This document shows positions 35,053 through 42,932 of a stretch of 64,000 nucleotides of DNA, one piece after another; within the stretch, counting starts at the first letter, position 1; every line of letters begins with the position of its first letter. The stretch is from Acidicapsa acidisoli (lineage in GTDB: Bacteria; Acidobacteriota; Terriglobia; Terriglobales; Acidobacteriaceae). Both the position numbers and the translations under genes were made by a program. The DNA lies in NCBI RefSeq assembly GCF_025685625.1, contig NZ_JAGSYI010000001.1, positions 1,550,001 to 1,614,000 of the forward strand. Reading direction: 5' to 3'. The notes beneath the pieces were generated by a model. That model saw only the letters and a list, made by a program, of their open reading frames with translations. It was not told where the DNA came from and ran no database searches.

Positions 35053-35152
35053 CGGCCTGGGTGACAGGCCCGCTCGCCGAATGAGTGGCCGCACCGCGCC
35101 TGAACGCGAGGCCATACAATAGATCGAAGCCCGCATCGGAACGAGAGAGTTT

Positions 35153-35728
35153 ATGAGCGAAACACCGGAAACAAAGCAACCAGTACTGCGCGAAAAAGGC
35201 CGTTTGATGTCCGCGTCAGAGATCGAGAGGACGCTGGTACGCCTGGCCCATCAGATTGTCGAAAAAACCAATGCCAGCGAAGGCCTGGCTCTTGTCGGAA
35301 TCAAGCGCCGCGGCGTACCGCTGGCAGAGCGGCTTGCAACTCTGATTGGCGGCATCGTAAAGCATCCGGTGCAGACCGGCGTACTCGATATTCAGTTCTA
35401 CCGCGACGATCTGAGCACGCACGGTGTGCGCCCTGTGGTCCGCGAAGGCGAATTGGGTCTGGATGTGAACGACCGCGATGTGATTCTGTGCGACGACGTG
35501 CTGTACACGGGCCGCACGATCCGCGCCGCACTGGACGCGCTCTTCGCCCATGGCCGTCCCCGCCGGGTGCAACTGGCTGTGCTCATCGACCGGGGACACC
35601 GCGAACTACCCATTGAAGCCACGTACATCGGCAAGCACGTACCTACCAGCAGCCGCGAGATTATCGAGGTGAAATTTCGCGAAGTCGATCACGACGAACA
35701 GGTGCTGCTTGTGGAGAAAGTCGACTAA
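35153..35728 (+). CDS. pyrR: Bifunctional pyr operon regulator / uracil phosphoribosyltransferase PyrR
   Basis: PyrR binds pyr mRNA in response to UMP and can also make UMP from uracil and PRPP. The 191-residue protein has the PRPP-binding loop VILCDDVLYTGRTIRAALDA, the N-terminal MSASEIERTLVRLAHQIVEK, and the PyrR-specific RDDLSTHG and VLIDRGHRELPIEATYIGK. It is the first gene of pyrR-pyrB-pyrC. I could not identify the RNA attenuator or anti-antiterminator in the 100-base leader. Confidence 0.95.
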   Translation: MSETPETKQPVLREKGRLMSASEIERTLVRLAHQIVEKTNASEGLALVGIKRRGVPLAERLATLIGGIVKHPVQTGVLDIQFYRDDLSTHGVRPVVREGELGLDVNDRDVILCDDVLYTGRTIRAALDALFAHGRPRRVQLAVLIDRGHRELPIEATYIGKHVPTSSREIIEVKFREVDHDEQVLLVEKVD

Positions 35729-35769
35729 AACGTAATCCTGCCCTGCATCTCAACTGTTTGCTGGATCTT

Positions 35770-36807
35770 ATGTCACTGAAGGCCGTTTCTGCCCGCCCTA
35801 TCATCGTTCCGCCGGAACTACCGGCAAATATTTCAGCCTCTTCCGCCGGGGTAACCGGGTCGGTGCTCTCCGCGAGCGACCTTACTCTTGAAGCGGTGAG
35901 CGAAATCCTTGCTCAGGCCACGCTGTTGGAGCGCGAGGACCCGATCCAACGCGCGCAGCGGCTGGCCAAGCGCCGCATCGCGCTGCTCTTTTACGAATCG
36001 TCGACGCGCACGCGCACCAGTTTTGAGCTTGCCGCGAAGGGGCTGGGCGCGGATACGACCCTAGTTTCAAGCCTCTCGTCGAGCATCGAAAAAGGCGAGA
36101 CGCTGAAGGATACTGGGCTCACGCTGCGCGCGCTGGGAGCCGAGGCCATTATTCTGCGTCATCCTTCGTCGGGTTCTCCGTGGCTGCTGGAGCGCGAAAC
36201 CCAACTGCCGGTGTTGAACGCCGGGGACGGGATGCATGAGCATCCGTCGCAGGCATTGCTCGATCTGCGCACGATTCTGGCGCATCTGCGGCCTGGCATC
36301 GAAGCGGTGACGGCGGAGACGCTGGCTGGCGTTACGGTCGCCATCACTGGCGATATTCTGCACAGCCGCGTGGCGCGCAGCAACATGACTCTGCTGCCTA
36401 AGCTGGGCGCGCGGGTAATTCTTTGCGGCCCAAGGGAATTGCTGCCTGAGATTGCTGCGCAAACCGGACCAGGCGTCGAAATCGAGCGCGATTTCACTCG
36501 GGCGCTTCAACAATCGCAGGTGGTGATGATGCTTCGCATTCAAGCCGAACGGCTGGCCGGGTTGCAATTGGATCTTGAAGAATACAAGGCCGGTTATCAG
36601 CTTACCGAGGAGCGGCTTGCCAAGCACGCGCCGAAGGCGTTGGTGATGCATCCTGGGCCAATCATTCGCGGGCTGGAGCTGACCGGTGAAGTCGCGGACG
36701 GGCCGCAATCGTTGATTCTCGAGCAGGTGCGTCATGGTGTCGCAATCCGAATGGCGCTTGTACAGCGAGCTTTAACGGCGCAAGTGCGAAAAGGGGCAGG
36801 CGCATGA
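35770..36807 (+). CDS. pyrB: Aspartate carbamoyltransferase catalytic subunit
   Basis: PyrB makes carbamoyl aspartate from carbamoyl phosphate and aspartate. Active-site blocks are present in order: LFYESSTRTRTSFELAAKGL with the carbamoyl-phosphate loop, SSIEKGETLKDT, IILRHPSSGSPW, HEHPSQALLDLRTI, VVMMLRIQAER and VMHPGPIIRGLE. The product has 345 residues from ATG 35770, with a roughly 35-residue N-terminal extension before the family core. It sits 41 bases after pyrR and its stop overlaps the pyrC start in ATGA. No pyrI regulatory subunit is present. Confidence 0.96.
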   Translation: MSLKAVSARPIIVPPELPANISASSAGVTGSVLSASDLTLEAVSEILAQATLLEREDPIQRAQRLAKRRIALLFYESSTRTRTSFELAAKGLGADTTLVSSLSSSIEKGETLKDTGLTLRALGAEAIILRHPSSGSPWLLERETQLPVLNAGDGMHEHPSQALLDLRTILAHLRPGIEAVTAETLAGVTVAITGDILHSRVARSNMTLLPKLGARVILCGPRELLPEIAAQTGPGVEIERDFTRALQQSQVVMMLRIQAERLAGLQLDLEEYKAGYQLTEERLAKHAPKALVMHPGPIIRGLELTGEVADGPQSLILEQVRHGVAIRMALVQRALTAQVRKGAGA

Positions 36808-38147
36808 GCACAGTTTTGATTCGCGGCGGCCATCTCATCGATCCTGCGGCTGGCGTTGACGCGCCACGCGACATTGTTCTCAAGGATGGCCGTGTCGCGG
36901 AGGTGGCGGAGCCGGGCAAGACAAGTCTTGGCAAAGCGAAGGCCAGTTCTGATCTTCAAATCATTGATGCGAAAGGGCTAACTATAGCGCCTGGGCTGGT
37001 AGACATCCATGTCCATCTGCGCGAACCGGGTCAGGGCCACAAAGAGACTATCGCTACCGGCACGACCGCCGCGGCGGCGGGCGGATTTACCTCCGTTGCT
37101 GCGATGCCGAACACGGTGCCGACCAACGATTCGCCGGAGATTACCCGCTGGATGCAGGCTCCGGAGCGCGGCGCTTCCGTTCGCGTCTTTCCTATCGGCG
37201 CTGCCACTCGCGCGTTGAAGGGCGAAGTGCTCAACGACTATGCGGCATTGAAGGCGGCTGGAGTTGTCGCTGTGACTGACGATGGCCATCCGATCCTCAA
37301 AGACAGCATCATGCGCGAGGTGCTGATCAACGCGACGCGCAGCGGGCTCAGCGTGATTCAACATGCGGAGGACACGCGCCTGACCGGTGGTTGCAGCATG
37401 AACGCCGGGCCAATGGCTTTTCGGCTGGGACTGCGCGGTATGCCGCCTGAGGCCGAATATGGCCTGGTGGAGCGAGATATTCGGCTCGTGACCGAGCTTT
37501 CCATGAATGGAAAGGGCGACAAAAATGGCCATCGGCCGCATCTGCATGTGGCGCACACATCCACGGCTCAGGCGGTTGCGGCGGTAAGGCAGGCGCGACG
37601 CAATGGACTGCGCGTCACCTGCGAGGTTGCGCCACATCACTTCCTGCTTACGGAAGAGCATGTGGGTGCGTACGACACCAATGCCAAGATGAATCCGCCG
37701 CTCCGTTCGGCTGCCGATCGCGACGCGATGATTCAAGGCATTCTCGACGGCGTTGTGGATGCTATCGCCACGGACCACGCGCCGCACGCCGCGCATGAGA
37801 AAGAAGTGGAGTTCGAGCGCGCGCCGAATGGCATTACCGGCCTCGAATCCGCGCTGGGCTTGAGCCTGCGCTGGCTGCATCATGAGTGGAAGCTGCCGAT
37901 CGGTCGCGTATTGAGCTTGTTGAGCGCTCAGCCGGCTGCGCTGCTGGGCTTGAAGGGCCGCGGCACGCTCACTGTGGGCAGCTTTGCTGACGTGATGGTC
38001 TTCGATCCGAAGCAGGAGTGGACCTTCCATGCGAAGGACTCGCGCTCGAAGTCGAAGAACACGCCCTTCGATGGCTGGACGATGCAGGGCAGGGTCCATT
38101 GGACGATCAGTGAAGGCCGCGTCGTCTACAAGGCCGAGGCTTTGTAA
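36804..38147 (+). CDS. pyrC: Dihydroorotase (multifunctional-complex type)
   Basis: PyrC closes carbamoyl aspartate to dihydroorotate. The 447-residue protein has the metal-binding VDIHVHLREPGQGHKETIAT, the MPNTVPTND segment, and the downstream His of VIQHAED and LHVAHTST. The catalytic Asp lies in AIATDHAPHAAHEKE. Two small His/Gly-rich stretches and an SKSKNTPFDGW block near the C-terminus are typical of class I bacterial PyrC that partners PyrB. Its start overlaps the pyrB stop, so the two are translationally coupled. Confidence 0.96.
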   Translation: MSTVLIRGGHLIDPAAGVDAPRDIVLKDGRVAEVAEPGKTSLGKAKASSDLQIIDAKGLTIAPGLVDIHVHLREPGQGHKETIATGTTAAAAGGFTSVAAMPNTVPTNDSPEITRWMQAPERGASVRVFPIGAATRALKGEVLNDYAALKAAGVVAVTDDGHPILKDSIMREVLINATRSGLSVIQHAEDTRLTGGCSMNAGPMAFRLGLRGMPPEAEYGLVERDIRLVTELSMNGKGDKNGHRPHLHVAHTSTAQAVAAVRQARRNGLRVTCEVAPHHFLLTEEHVGAYDTNAKMNPPLRSAADRDAMIQGILDGVVDAIATDHAPHAAHEKEVEFERAPNGITGLESALGLSLRWLHHEWKLPIGRVLSLLSAQPAALLGLKGRGTLTVGSFADVMVFDPKQEWTFHAKDSRSKSKNTPFDGWTMQGRVHWTISEGRVVYKAEAL

Positions 38148-38179
38148 GCGAAGTGGGTCTGCGCCGTGGAGGAATTCCT

Positions 38180-39088
38180 ATGATCAAGTGGCCGATTGTG
38201 TCGATTCTCTTTACTGCTTGCGCGGTGCTATTCGCACAAACCCCTAACCATGCAACTGGGATCGTGCACACCGAAGAGGTCGATATTGGCTATGAGACCT
38301 TTGGTGTTCCGGGTCCGGCGATTCCAGTGATTGCCGTGAACGGCGGCCCTGGGCTGTCGCACGCTTACATGGTTCAAAACGATGTGTGGCAACGCGTTGC
38401 CAAGCATCGCCTGGTTGTCTTGTACGATCAGCGCGGCACAGGCGTCTCCAAACGCATGAAGCCCGGCGCTCCGCAGACGATGGACGCGCAGGTTGCGGAT
38501 CTGGATGCCGTTCGCGGAAAGCTTGGGCTGGATAAAGTCGCTCTGGTGGGTGACTCCTACGGCGGGATGCTCTCCATGGCCTATGCGGTCGCTCATCCCG
38601 AGCATGTTGCGAAACTGGTTCTGTCGGATTCCCCGCCGCCGTCCTGGAAGACTATGGTGCATCTTCTCCCAGAGGTATTTCCCGACATAGAAGAACAGGA
38701 TGCGGCTGAGGAGAAAAAGCTTGGCGAGTCCACGGACGCGGCAGCTAGGGCAAGTCTGCGGAACCATTTTCGGATGATTTTTTACTCGCCGGAGAAGTGC
38801 GACGCTTATATGGCGAATGTCGACGATCTGGGATTTGAGCCAAAGGTGGCGGAGGCAGTGCAGCAATCAACCGCTGACCTGGATCTAACCGCGAAGCTGG
38901 CGGACTTCCGCTTCCCGACACTCGTCATCACTGGTCGCTTCGATATGAATGTGGCCCCACTCACAGCATGGCGGCTGGCTCACGCAATTCCCGGAGCGAA
39001 AATCGTCTTCTTCGAGAAGAGCGGGCACCTTCCGGCGTACGAGGAGCCGGAACGATATGTGGAAGTCCTTGAGAAATTCCTCGACTGA
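38180..39088 (+). CDS. Exported proline-iminopeptidase-type alpha/beta hydrolase
   Basis: ATG 38180 follows TGGAGGAA; the 302-residue product starts with a signal peptide (MIKWPIVSILFTACAVLFAQ). The hydrolase core shows the oxyanion-hole motif NGGPGLSHAYM, DQRGTGVSKRM, the nucleophile elbow VGDSYGGMLSMAY, an Asp in TGRFDMNVAPL and the His in KSGHLPAYEEPE. This matches the S33 proline iminopeptidase / tricorn-interacting-factor type, which removes N-terminal residues from small peptides. It probably acts outside the cytoplasm. It lies 32 bases after pyrC, but functional linkage is unlikely. Confidence 0.85.
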   Translation: MIKWPIVSILFTACAVLFAQTPNHATGIVHTEEVDIGYETFGVPGPAIPVIAVNGGPGLSHAYMVQNDVWQRVAKHRLVVLYDQRGTGVSKRMKPGAPQTMDAQVADLDAVRGKLGLDKVALVGDSYGGMLSMAYAVAHPEHVAKLVLSDSPPPSWKTMVHLLPEVFPDIEEQDAAEEKKLGESTDAAARASLRNHFRMIFYSPEKCDAYMANVDDLGFEPKVAEAVQQSTADLDLTAKLADFRFPTLVITGRFDMNVAPLTAWRLAHAIPGAKIVFFEKSGHLPAYEEPERYVEVLEKFLD

Positions 39089-39103
39089 GGCTATTCCTTC
39101 CGC

Positions 39104-39919
39104 TCAGCCCTTGCGCCGGTAGAGAATCTGGAACTCGTAGCTGTCATTTGCGGGGAACAACGTGGCGACATGGCGCAGTCGCTCCGCAAGCGCAGGCGCG
39201 GCCAGCAGCGGGTATTCACGCTCTCGCAGATCGTGATAGTCGAAGTCCAGCGAGAGCGACAGCATATAAATCGCGAGTGAGTCAGAGAATGCCGACTCCT
39301 CGTAATTTTTGCGGGCGCGTTCGTCGAGGGGCATCGCGGTTCCCTGGGCATTGGTGACTGGATCGAGAGCGCGGCGGCGGGTTTCCCAGGCATCCTGGCT
39401 GGTTTCGCCGCGCACCCCGGCCTGGGCCTGGGACCAGGTCAGCGATGCAAAGCTCTCCGGAACGCCGACGGCGTCGACGAAGTTGTGCGCCACGTTGATG
39501 AAGAACTCAAAGGCCAGTCCGAAGCGATCCTCGACGAGTCTTGTCGACAGAAAGACTGCGTCAGTGGAGCCTAACGTAACATTGCGGTGGCATACGGCGC
39601 GGTCGCCAAGATCGACTGTATAAGCCGGAGCGGCCACAGGCTGATCGCCTTCCACGATGACGAGCGGAACGAAATAGTAGCAGCGCTTTACTAGGGCGGG
39701 AGCCAGGGTGCGCGGCACTGCTCCGACGAGCCGTTCCAACTCCGGTTGCGAGACGCGCGTCTCGCCCCATGCCGCGAATCGGACGCCATTGGGAGCTTCT
39801 GCGATCGAACTGGCGGCGGCAACCTTGTCTGCCGGCCACGGTCCGGACGATGCTGGCGGCAGAACCTGGCCGGGAGGGATTTCAGAAGGAACAAAGTCGC
39901 TTTGTACAGGAGCAGTCAC
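39104..39919 (-). CDS. Conserved-looking protein of unknown function
   Basis: This 271-residue protein shows no signal peptide, membrane segment or known motif. It has a Pro-rich N-terminus (EIPPGQVLPPASSGPWP) and mixed alpha/beta content afterwards (KRCYYFVPLVIVEGDQPVAA; FGLAFEFFINVAHNFVDAVG). Codon use is like that of neighbouring genes and the frame is clean, so it is probably real. It is divergent from a small membrane protein gene. I do not recognise the family. Confidence 0.6.
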   Translation of the reverse strand: MTAPVQSDFVPSEIPPGQVLPPASSGPWPADKVAAASSIAEAPNGVRFAAWGETRVSQPELERLVGAVPRTLAPALVKRCYYFVPLVIVEGDQPVAAPAYTVDLGDRAVCHRNVTLGSTDAVFLSTRLVEDRFGLAFEFFINVAHNFVDAVGVPESFASLTWSQAQAGVRGETSQDAWETRRRALDPVTNAQGTAMPLDERARKNYEESAFSDSLAIYMLSLSLDFDYHDLREREYPLLAAPALAERLRHVATLFPANDSYEFQILYRRKG

Positions 39920-39986
39920 AACTCCTTATACTAAAGCGGAAGAGTGGTTCCTGCACTGCGAAGGGCCGGTTTTACAGAGGAGAATC

Positions 39987-40304
39987 ATGGCTAGAGGCGT
40001 GAATATTGCCAATGCGGGACTCGATTCCGGGCGGCTATCCGGTTCATTTCTAGGCTTTCCGCTTGAGGGATTCGGCTTTTTCACGAGCCTGTTGCTGGCG
40101 CTCAGTTCCGGCTTTTTCACGTTTTTTCTGGTGACGGCGCTGTCGATTTTTGGGCTGCTGATCTGGAATCAGGTCCTACATCACAGCGTGAATTACGCGA
40201 ACGCCTATCTGTTCTTTGGCTTTCCGGCAGCTGTCGCGGTCTGGACGATTGCCTTCGCGGTCTTCGGAACTCTGTGGATTCGCGCCAGGATTCATGCCCA
40301 GTAA
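39987..40304 (+). CDS. Small two- or three-helix membrane protein
   Basis: ATG 39987 follows AGAGGAGA. The 105-residue product has hydrophobic segments at about 31-60 (FFTSLLLALSSGFFTFFLVT continuing to ALSIFGLLIW) and 73-98 (AYLFFGFPAAVAVWTIAFAV). No motif gives a function. It is the gene immediately before dacB, with 34 bases between them. Confidence 0.55.
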   Translation: MARGVNIANAGLDSGRLSGSFLGFPLEGFGFFTSLLLALSSGFFTFFLVTALSIFGLLIWNQVLHHSVNYANAYLFFGFPAAVAVWTIAFAVFGTLWIRARIHAQ

Positions 40305-40338
40305 TCCTTCCCCGCGCGGCATGTAATACACTCTGCCC

Positions 40339-42105
40339 ATGATATTTAAAGATGTGGCTTCCCTTCGTTTCCTCCGCGTTATCTGTCCGCTGCAATCTCT
40401 GGCGTTGTTGATGCTCATTGGAGCGTCTTCGAGTGCTGTGCCAGCCTCCGCGCAGAGTCCTGTTCACGCGGCCGCCCTGCACAAGCAGGCCGGACCGAAA
40501 GTCACCGTCTCAAAACAAGACGCGAAGCTGGCTGCTGCGATCGACGCCCTGTTGGCTGATCCGGCGCTCGGGCACGCACATTTCGGTATCAGCGTGACCA
40601 GCCTGGATGGACGGAAGCTATTTGGCCTGAACGATGGAGAGCTCTTTGTGCCTGCTTCGAACGCGAAATTGCCGACGACGGCTGCCGCATTTGCGTTGCT
40701 TCCCGTCGACCGGCTGACCTGGACCACCAACCTGGTTACCGCCGGTAGTGTCGATGCGAGCGGCCATTTGCATGGGGATCTCACATTGCTGGGGGCTGGC
40801 GACCCAACGATGAGTGGCCGGAGCTATCCATATCACCGCAGGATCGACAGCGGAAACCAGAGCACCCCCGCGCCGGCGCCGAAACCTCTCGCAGCTCTTG
40901 AGGAGATGGCTGATCAGATCGTGCGCTCCGGAATCCGGGCGATCGATGGGGATATCGTCGGCGATGACACATTCTTTGTGAGCGATCCTTATGGAAGCGG
41001 CTGGAGTTGGGACGACTTGCAATGGAGCTACGGCGCACCGGCCTCGGCGCTGAGCGTGAACGACAACGTGGTGACGCTGCATCTGTTGCCTGATCCGGCG
41101 AGCAGTGGGGCAAATACCTCTACTTCGGGCAGGACCCTTGCTTCGTGGCAGCCGGAAACGCCGTTCTACACGCTTCAGGGGGCGATGCTGCTGGCCGCTG
41201 CTGGAGTGAAAGCGGTGCCGGGCGTGGGGCCTGGTTTAGAGAGGCCGCTTGGTTCGCGGGTCATTCGCGTCTGGGGAACGGCGCCTGCCGAGGGTTATCA
41301 TGCCGTGCTGGCCATCGACGATCCAGCCGAATATGCGGCGCGTTCTCTCTTGGCCATGCTCACGGCACGCGGAGTTGCGGTTAGCGGAACGGCGCGCGCA
41401 CGGCATCGTTACTCAACCTCGACCGACGGATTCAGCGGCGGCCCGGGTGCTGCCGGCGCAATGATTCCGCTGAGCCTCGAAACGGTTGAGGCGCCACTTG
41501 AAGGCCGGCGGGTGCTGGCCTCCCATGTTTCCGTGCCAGCGGTCGAAGACCTCACGTTGACAAACAAAGTGAGCCAGAATCTTCACGCTGAACTGACGTT
41601 GCGTCTGCTCGGGCGGCTGTTCGCGGGACAGGGACCGGATCAATCCGCAGCGATGGAAGGCAATGCGCCGGAAGCGCAGGGCAGCGTCTCCGAAGGAACT
41701 CGCGTGGTACGGCGGTTCCTGTTAAGCGCGGGAGTGGCGCCGGAGGATTTCTTTTTCTACGATGGCTCGGGCATGAGCGCGAACGACCTGATCGCGCCCC
41801 GTGCTTATACAACGCTGTTGACTTACGCGGCCCGCCAGCCGTGGGGCGACGCATGGAAGGCGACTTTTCCAGTGGCTGGAGTGGACGGGACGCTGGGCGG
41901 GCGGTTCAAGTCGTCTCCGCTGGAGGGCAAGCTTTTTGCCAAGACGGGCACTCTGAATGAAGTGAACGCGCTTTCCGGTTACCTGACGGCGGCGAGCGGC
42001 AAGACGCTGGCGTTTTCTATCCTTGTCAACGGACACCTGCCCGGCAGTGACGCCGAGATTCATGCCATGGACCGGATTTGCGAGGCGATTGCGGTTGCGG
42101 AATAA
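40339..42105 (+). CDS. dacB: D-alanyl-D-alanine carboxypeptidase/endopeptidase (PBP4-type)
   Basis: This class C penicillin-binding protein removes the terminal D-Ala or cuts cross-links in peptidoglycan in the periplasm. The 588-residue product has a signal region (about 17-40) and all three active-site motifs: SxxK as S107-N-A-K110 in [11 protein letters not shown], SxN in GSGMSANDL, and KTG in [11 protein letters not shown]. The long insertion between SxxK and SxN ([15 protein letters not shown] and onward) is typical of DacB/PBP4. A polar stretch ([19 protein letters not shown]) looks like a variable loop. A small cytochrome gene follows. Confidence 0.92.
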   Translation: MIFKDVASLRFLRVICPLQSLALLMLIGASSSAVPASAQSPVHAAALHKQAGPKVTVSKQDAKLAAAIDALLADPALGHAHFGISVTSLDGRKLFGLNDGELFVPASNAKLPTTAAAFALLPVDRLTWTTNLVTAGSVDASGHLHGDLTLLGAGDPTMSGRSYPYHRRIDSGNQSTPAPAPKPLAALEEMADQIVRSGIRAIDGDIVGDDTFFVSDPYGSGWSWDDLQWSYGAPASALSVNDNVVTLHLLPDPASSGANTSTSGRTLASWQPETPFYTLQGAMLLAAAGVKAVPGVGPGLERPLGSRVIRVWGTAPAEGYHAVLAIDDPAEYAARSLLAMLTARGVAVSGTARARHRYSTSTDGFSGGPGAAGAMIPLSLETVEAPLEGRRVLASHVSVPAVEDLTLTNKVSQNLHAELTLRLLGRLFAGQGPDQSAAMEGNAPEAQGSVSEGTRVVRRFLLSAGVAPEDFFFYDGSGMSANDLIAPRAYTTLLTYAARQPWGDAWKATFPVAGVDGTLGGRFKSSPLEGKLFAKTGTLNEVNALSGYLTAASGKTLAFSILVNGHLPGSDAEIHAMDRICEAIAVAE

Positions 42106-42158
42106 GCGCTATTGCCCCGGTTCAATGTCTCGAACCTCTCGCGGTATCATCGCTACAG

Positions 42159-42530
42159 ATGCTTTCCCGTTTTTTCCGTTCTGAAGTTAAGGGGTTCGTA
42201 GTGGTCAATCTTCTTGCGTGCGCGGGAATCCTGACCGGCTGCAAGCCGTTGCCACCGTCGAAGCCTGAGGCGCAGTTCACGCCGGAAGAGGCACGCGGAG
42301 CGCAGGTATTTCACGCGTACTGCGCGCGATGCCACTATCCCACGACTACGAGAGGATTGAAGGGACCGGGATTGCAGGCGCTTACCAAGGTCAAGGCCAT
42401 GCCTTCAGGCGCCCCACCCACGGATGAGCGCATCACTCAGACTATCCGCCATGGACACGGCATGATGCAGGCCGTGCCGGTTGGCGATGAGGATCTGCAA
42501 TATCTGCTGGCGTACCTGCACACACTATGA
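42159..42530 (+). CDS. Small monohaem cytochrome c lipoprotein
   Basis: The 123-residue protein has a lipobox-type signal (FVVVNLLACAGILTGC). One haem site, YCARCH, follows near residue 54, with the distal Met probably in RHGHGMMQAVP. The spacing fits a class I cytochrome c of about 80 residues anchored at the membrane. It would shuttle electrons in the periplasm; the donor and acceptor are unknown. A membrane-protein gene starts 13 bases after its stop. Confidence 0.85.
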   Translation: MLSRFFRSEVKGFVVVNLLACAGILTGCKPLPPSKPEAQFTPEEARGAQVFHAYCARCHYPTTTRGLKGPGLQALTKVKAMPSGAPPTDERITQTIRHGHGMMQAVPVGDEDLQYLLAYLHTL

Positions 42531-42543
42531 GCCTATATACGCT

Positions 42544-42927
42544 ATGAGCATCGAACCAAAGGAAGTGCTGCAAGACGAGCCCGGGACTGACGGCGCGAGA
42601 AAGAGTACGCTGCCGCTACCCGGGATGGTGGCCATTGGGCTGTATATGCTGGTGCTCGCGGCAGCGGTCACCTTTGGAGTGGTGAGCGGGCATATCCCGC
42701 GACTTCTGCTGATTCTGGTGCCGCTCTTTGTGGCTGCCAGCTTCGGATTGCTGCGCTTGTTTCGCTGGGCCTGGGCGCTAACGCTTTCGGCGGTGTTTCT
42801 GTTGATGACCTACAACCTGTGGATCTTTTTCGAGCAAAAACAAGCCCCCGGTGCAATTCAAGGCATTCTGAATCTGGTTTTTTTCTTCTACCTGGTGCGA
42901 CCCGACGTGCGCTCCCGACTGCATTAG
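42544..42927 (+). CDS. Small integral membrane protein following the cytochrome
   Basis: The 127-residue product has a polar N-terminus and about three or four hydrophobic segments: GMVAIGLYMLVLAAAVTFGV, PRLLLILVPLFVAASFGLLR, WALTLSAVFLLMTYNLWIFF, and IQGILNLVFFFYLV. No motif suggests a function. It is probably co-transcribed with the cytochrome c gene. Confidence 0.6.
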   Translation: MSIEPKEVLQDEPGTDGARKSTLPLPGMVAIGLYMLVLAAAVTFGVVSGHIPRLLLILVPLFVAASFGLLRLFRWAWALTLSAVFLLMTYNLWIFFEQKQAPGAIQGILNLVFFFYLVRPDVRSRLH

Positions 42928-42932
42928 CGTTC

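Noticed and set aside
35053-35152. A PyrR-responsive attenuator upstream of pyrR
   Set aside because: I could not find a convincing PyrR-binding hairpin or a terminator/antiterminator pair in this 100-base leader.
36978-38099. A 373-codon minus-strand frame over pyrC
   Set aside because: It is complementary to the clear dihydroorotase gene and has no recognisable protein features.
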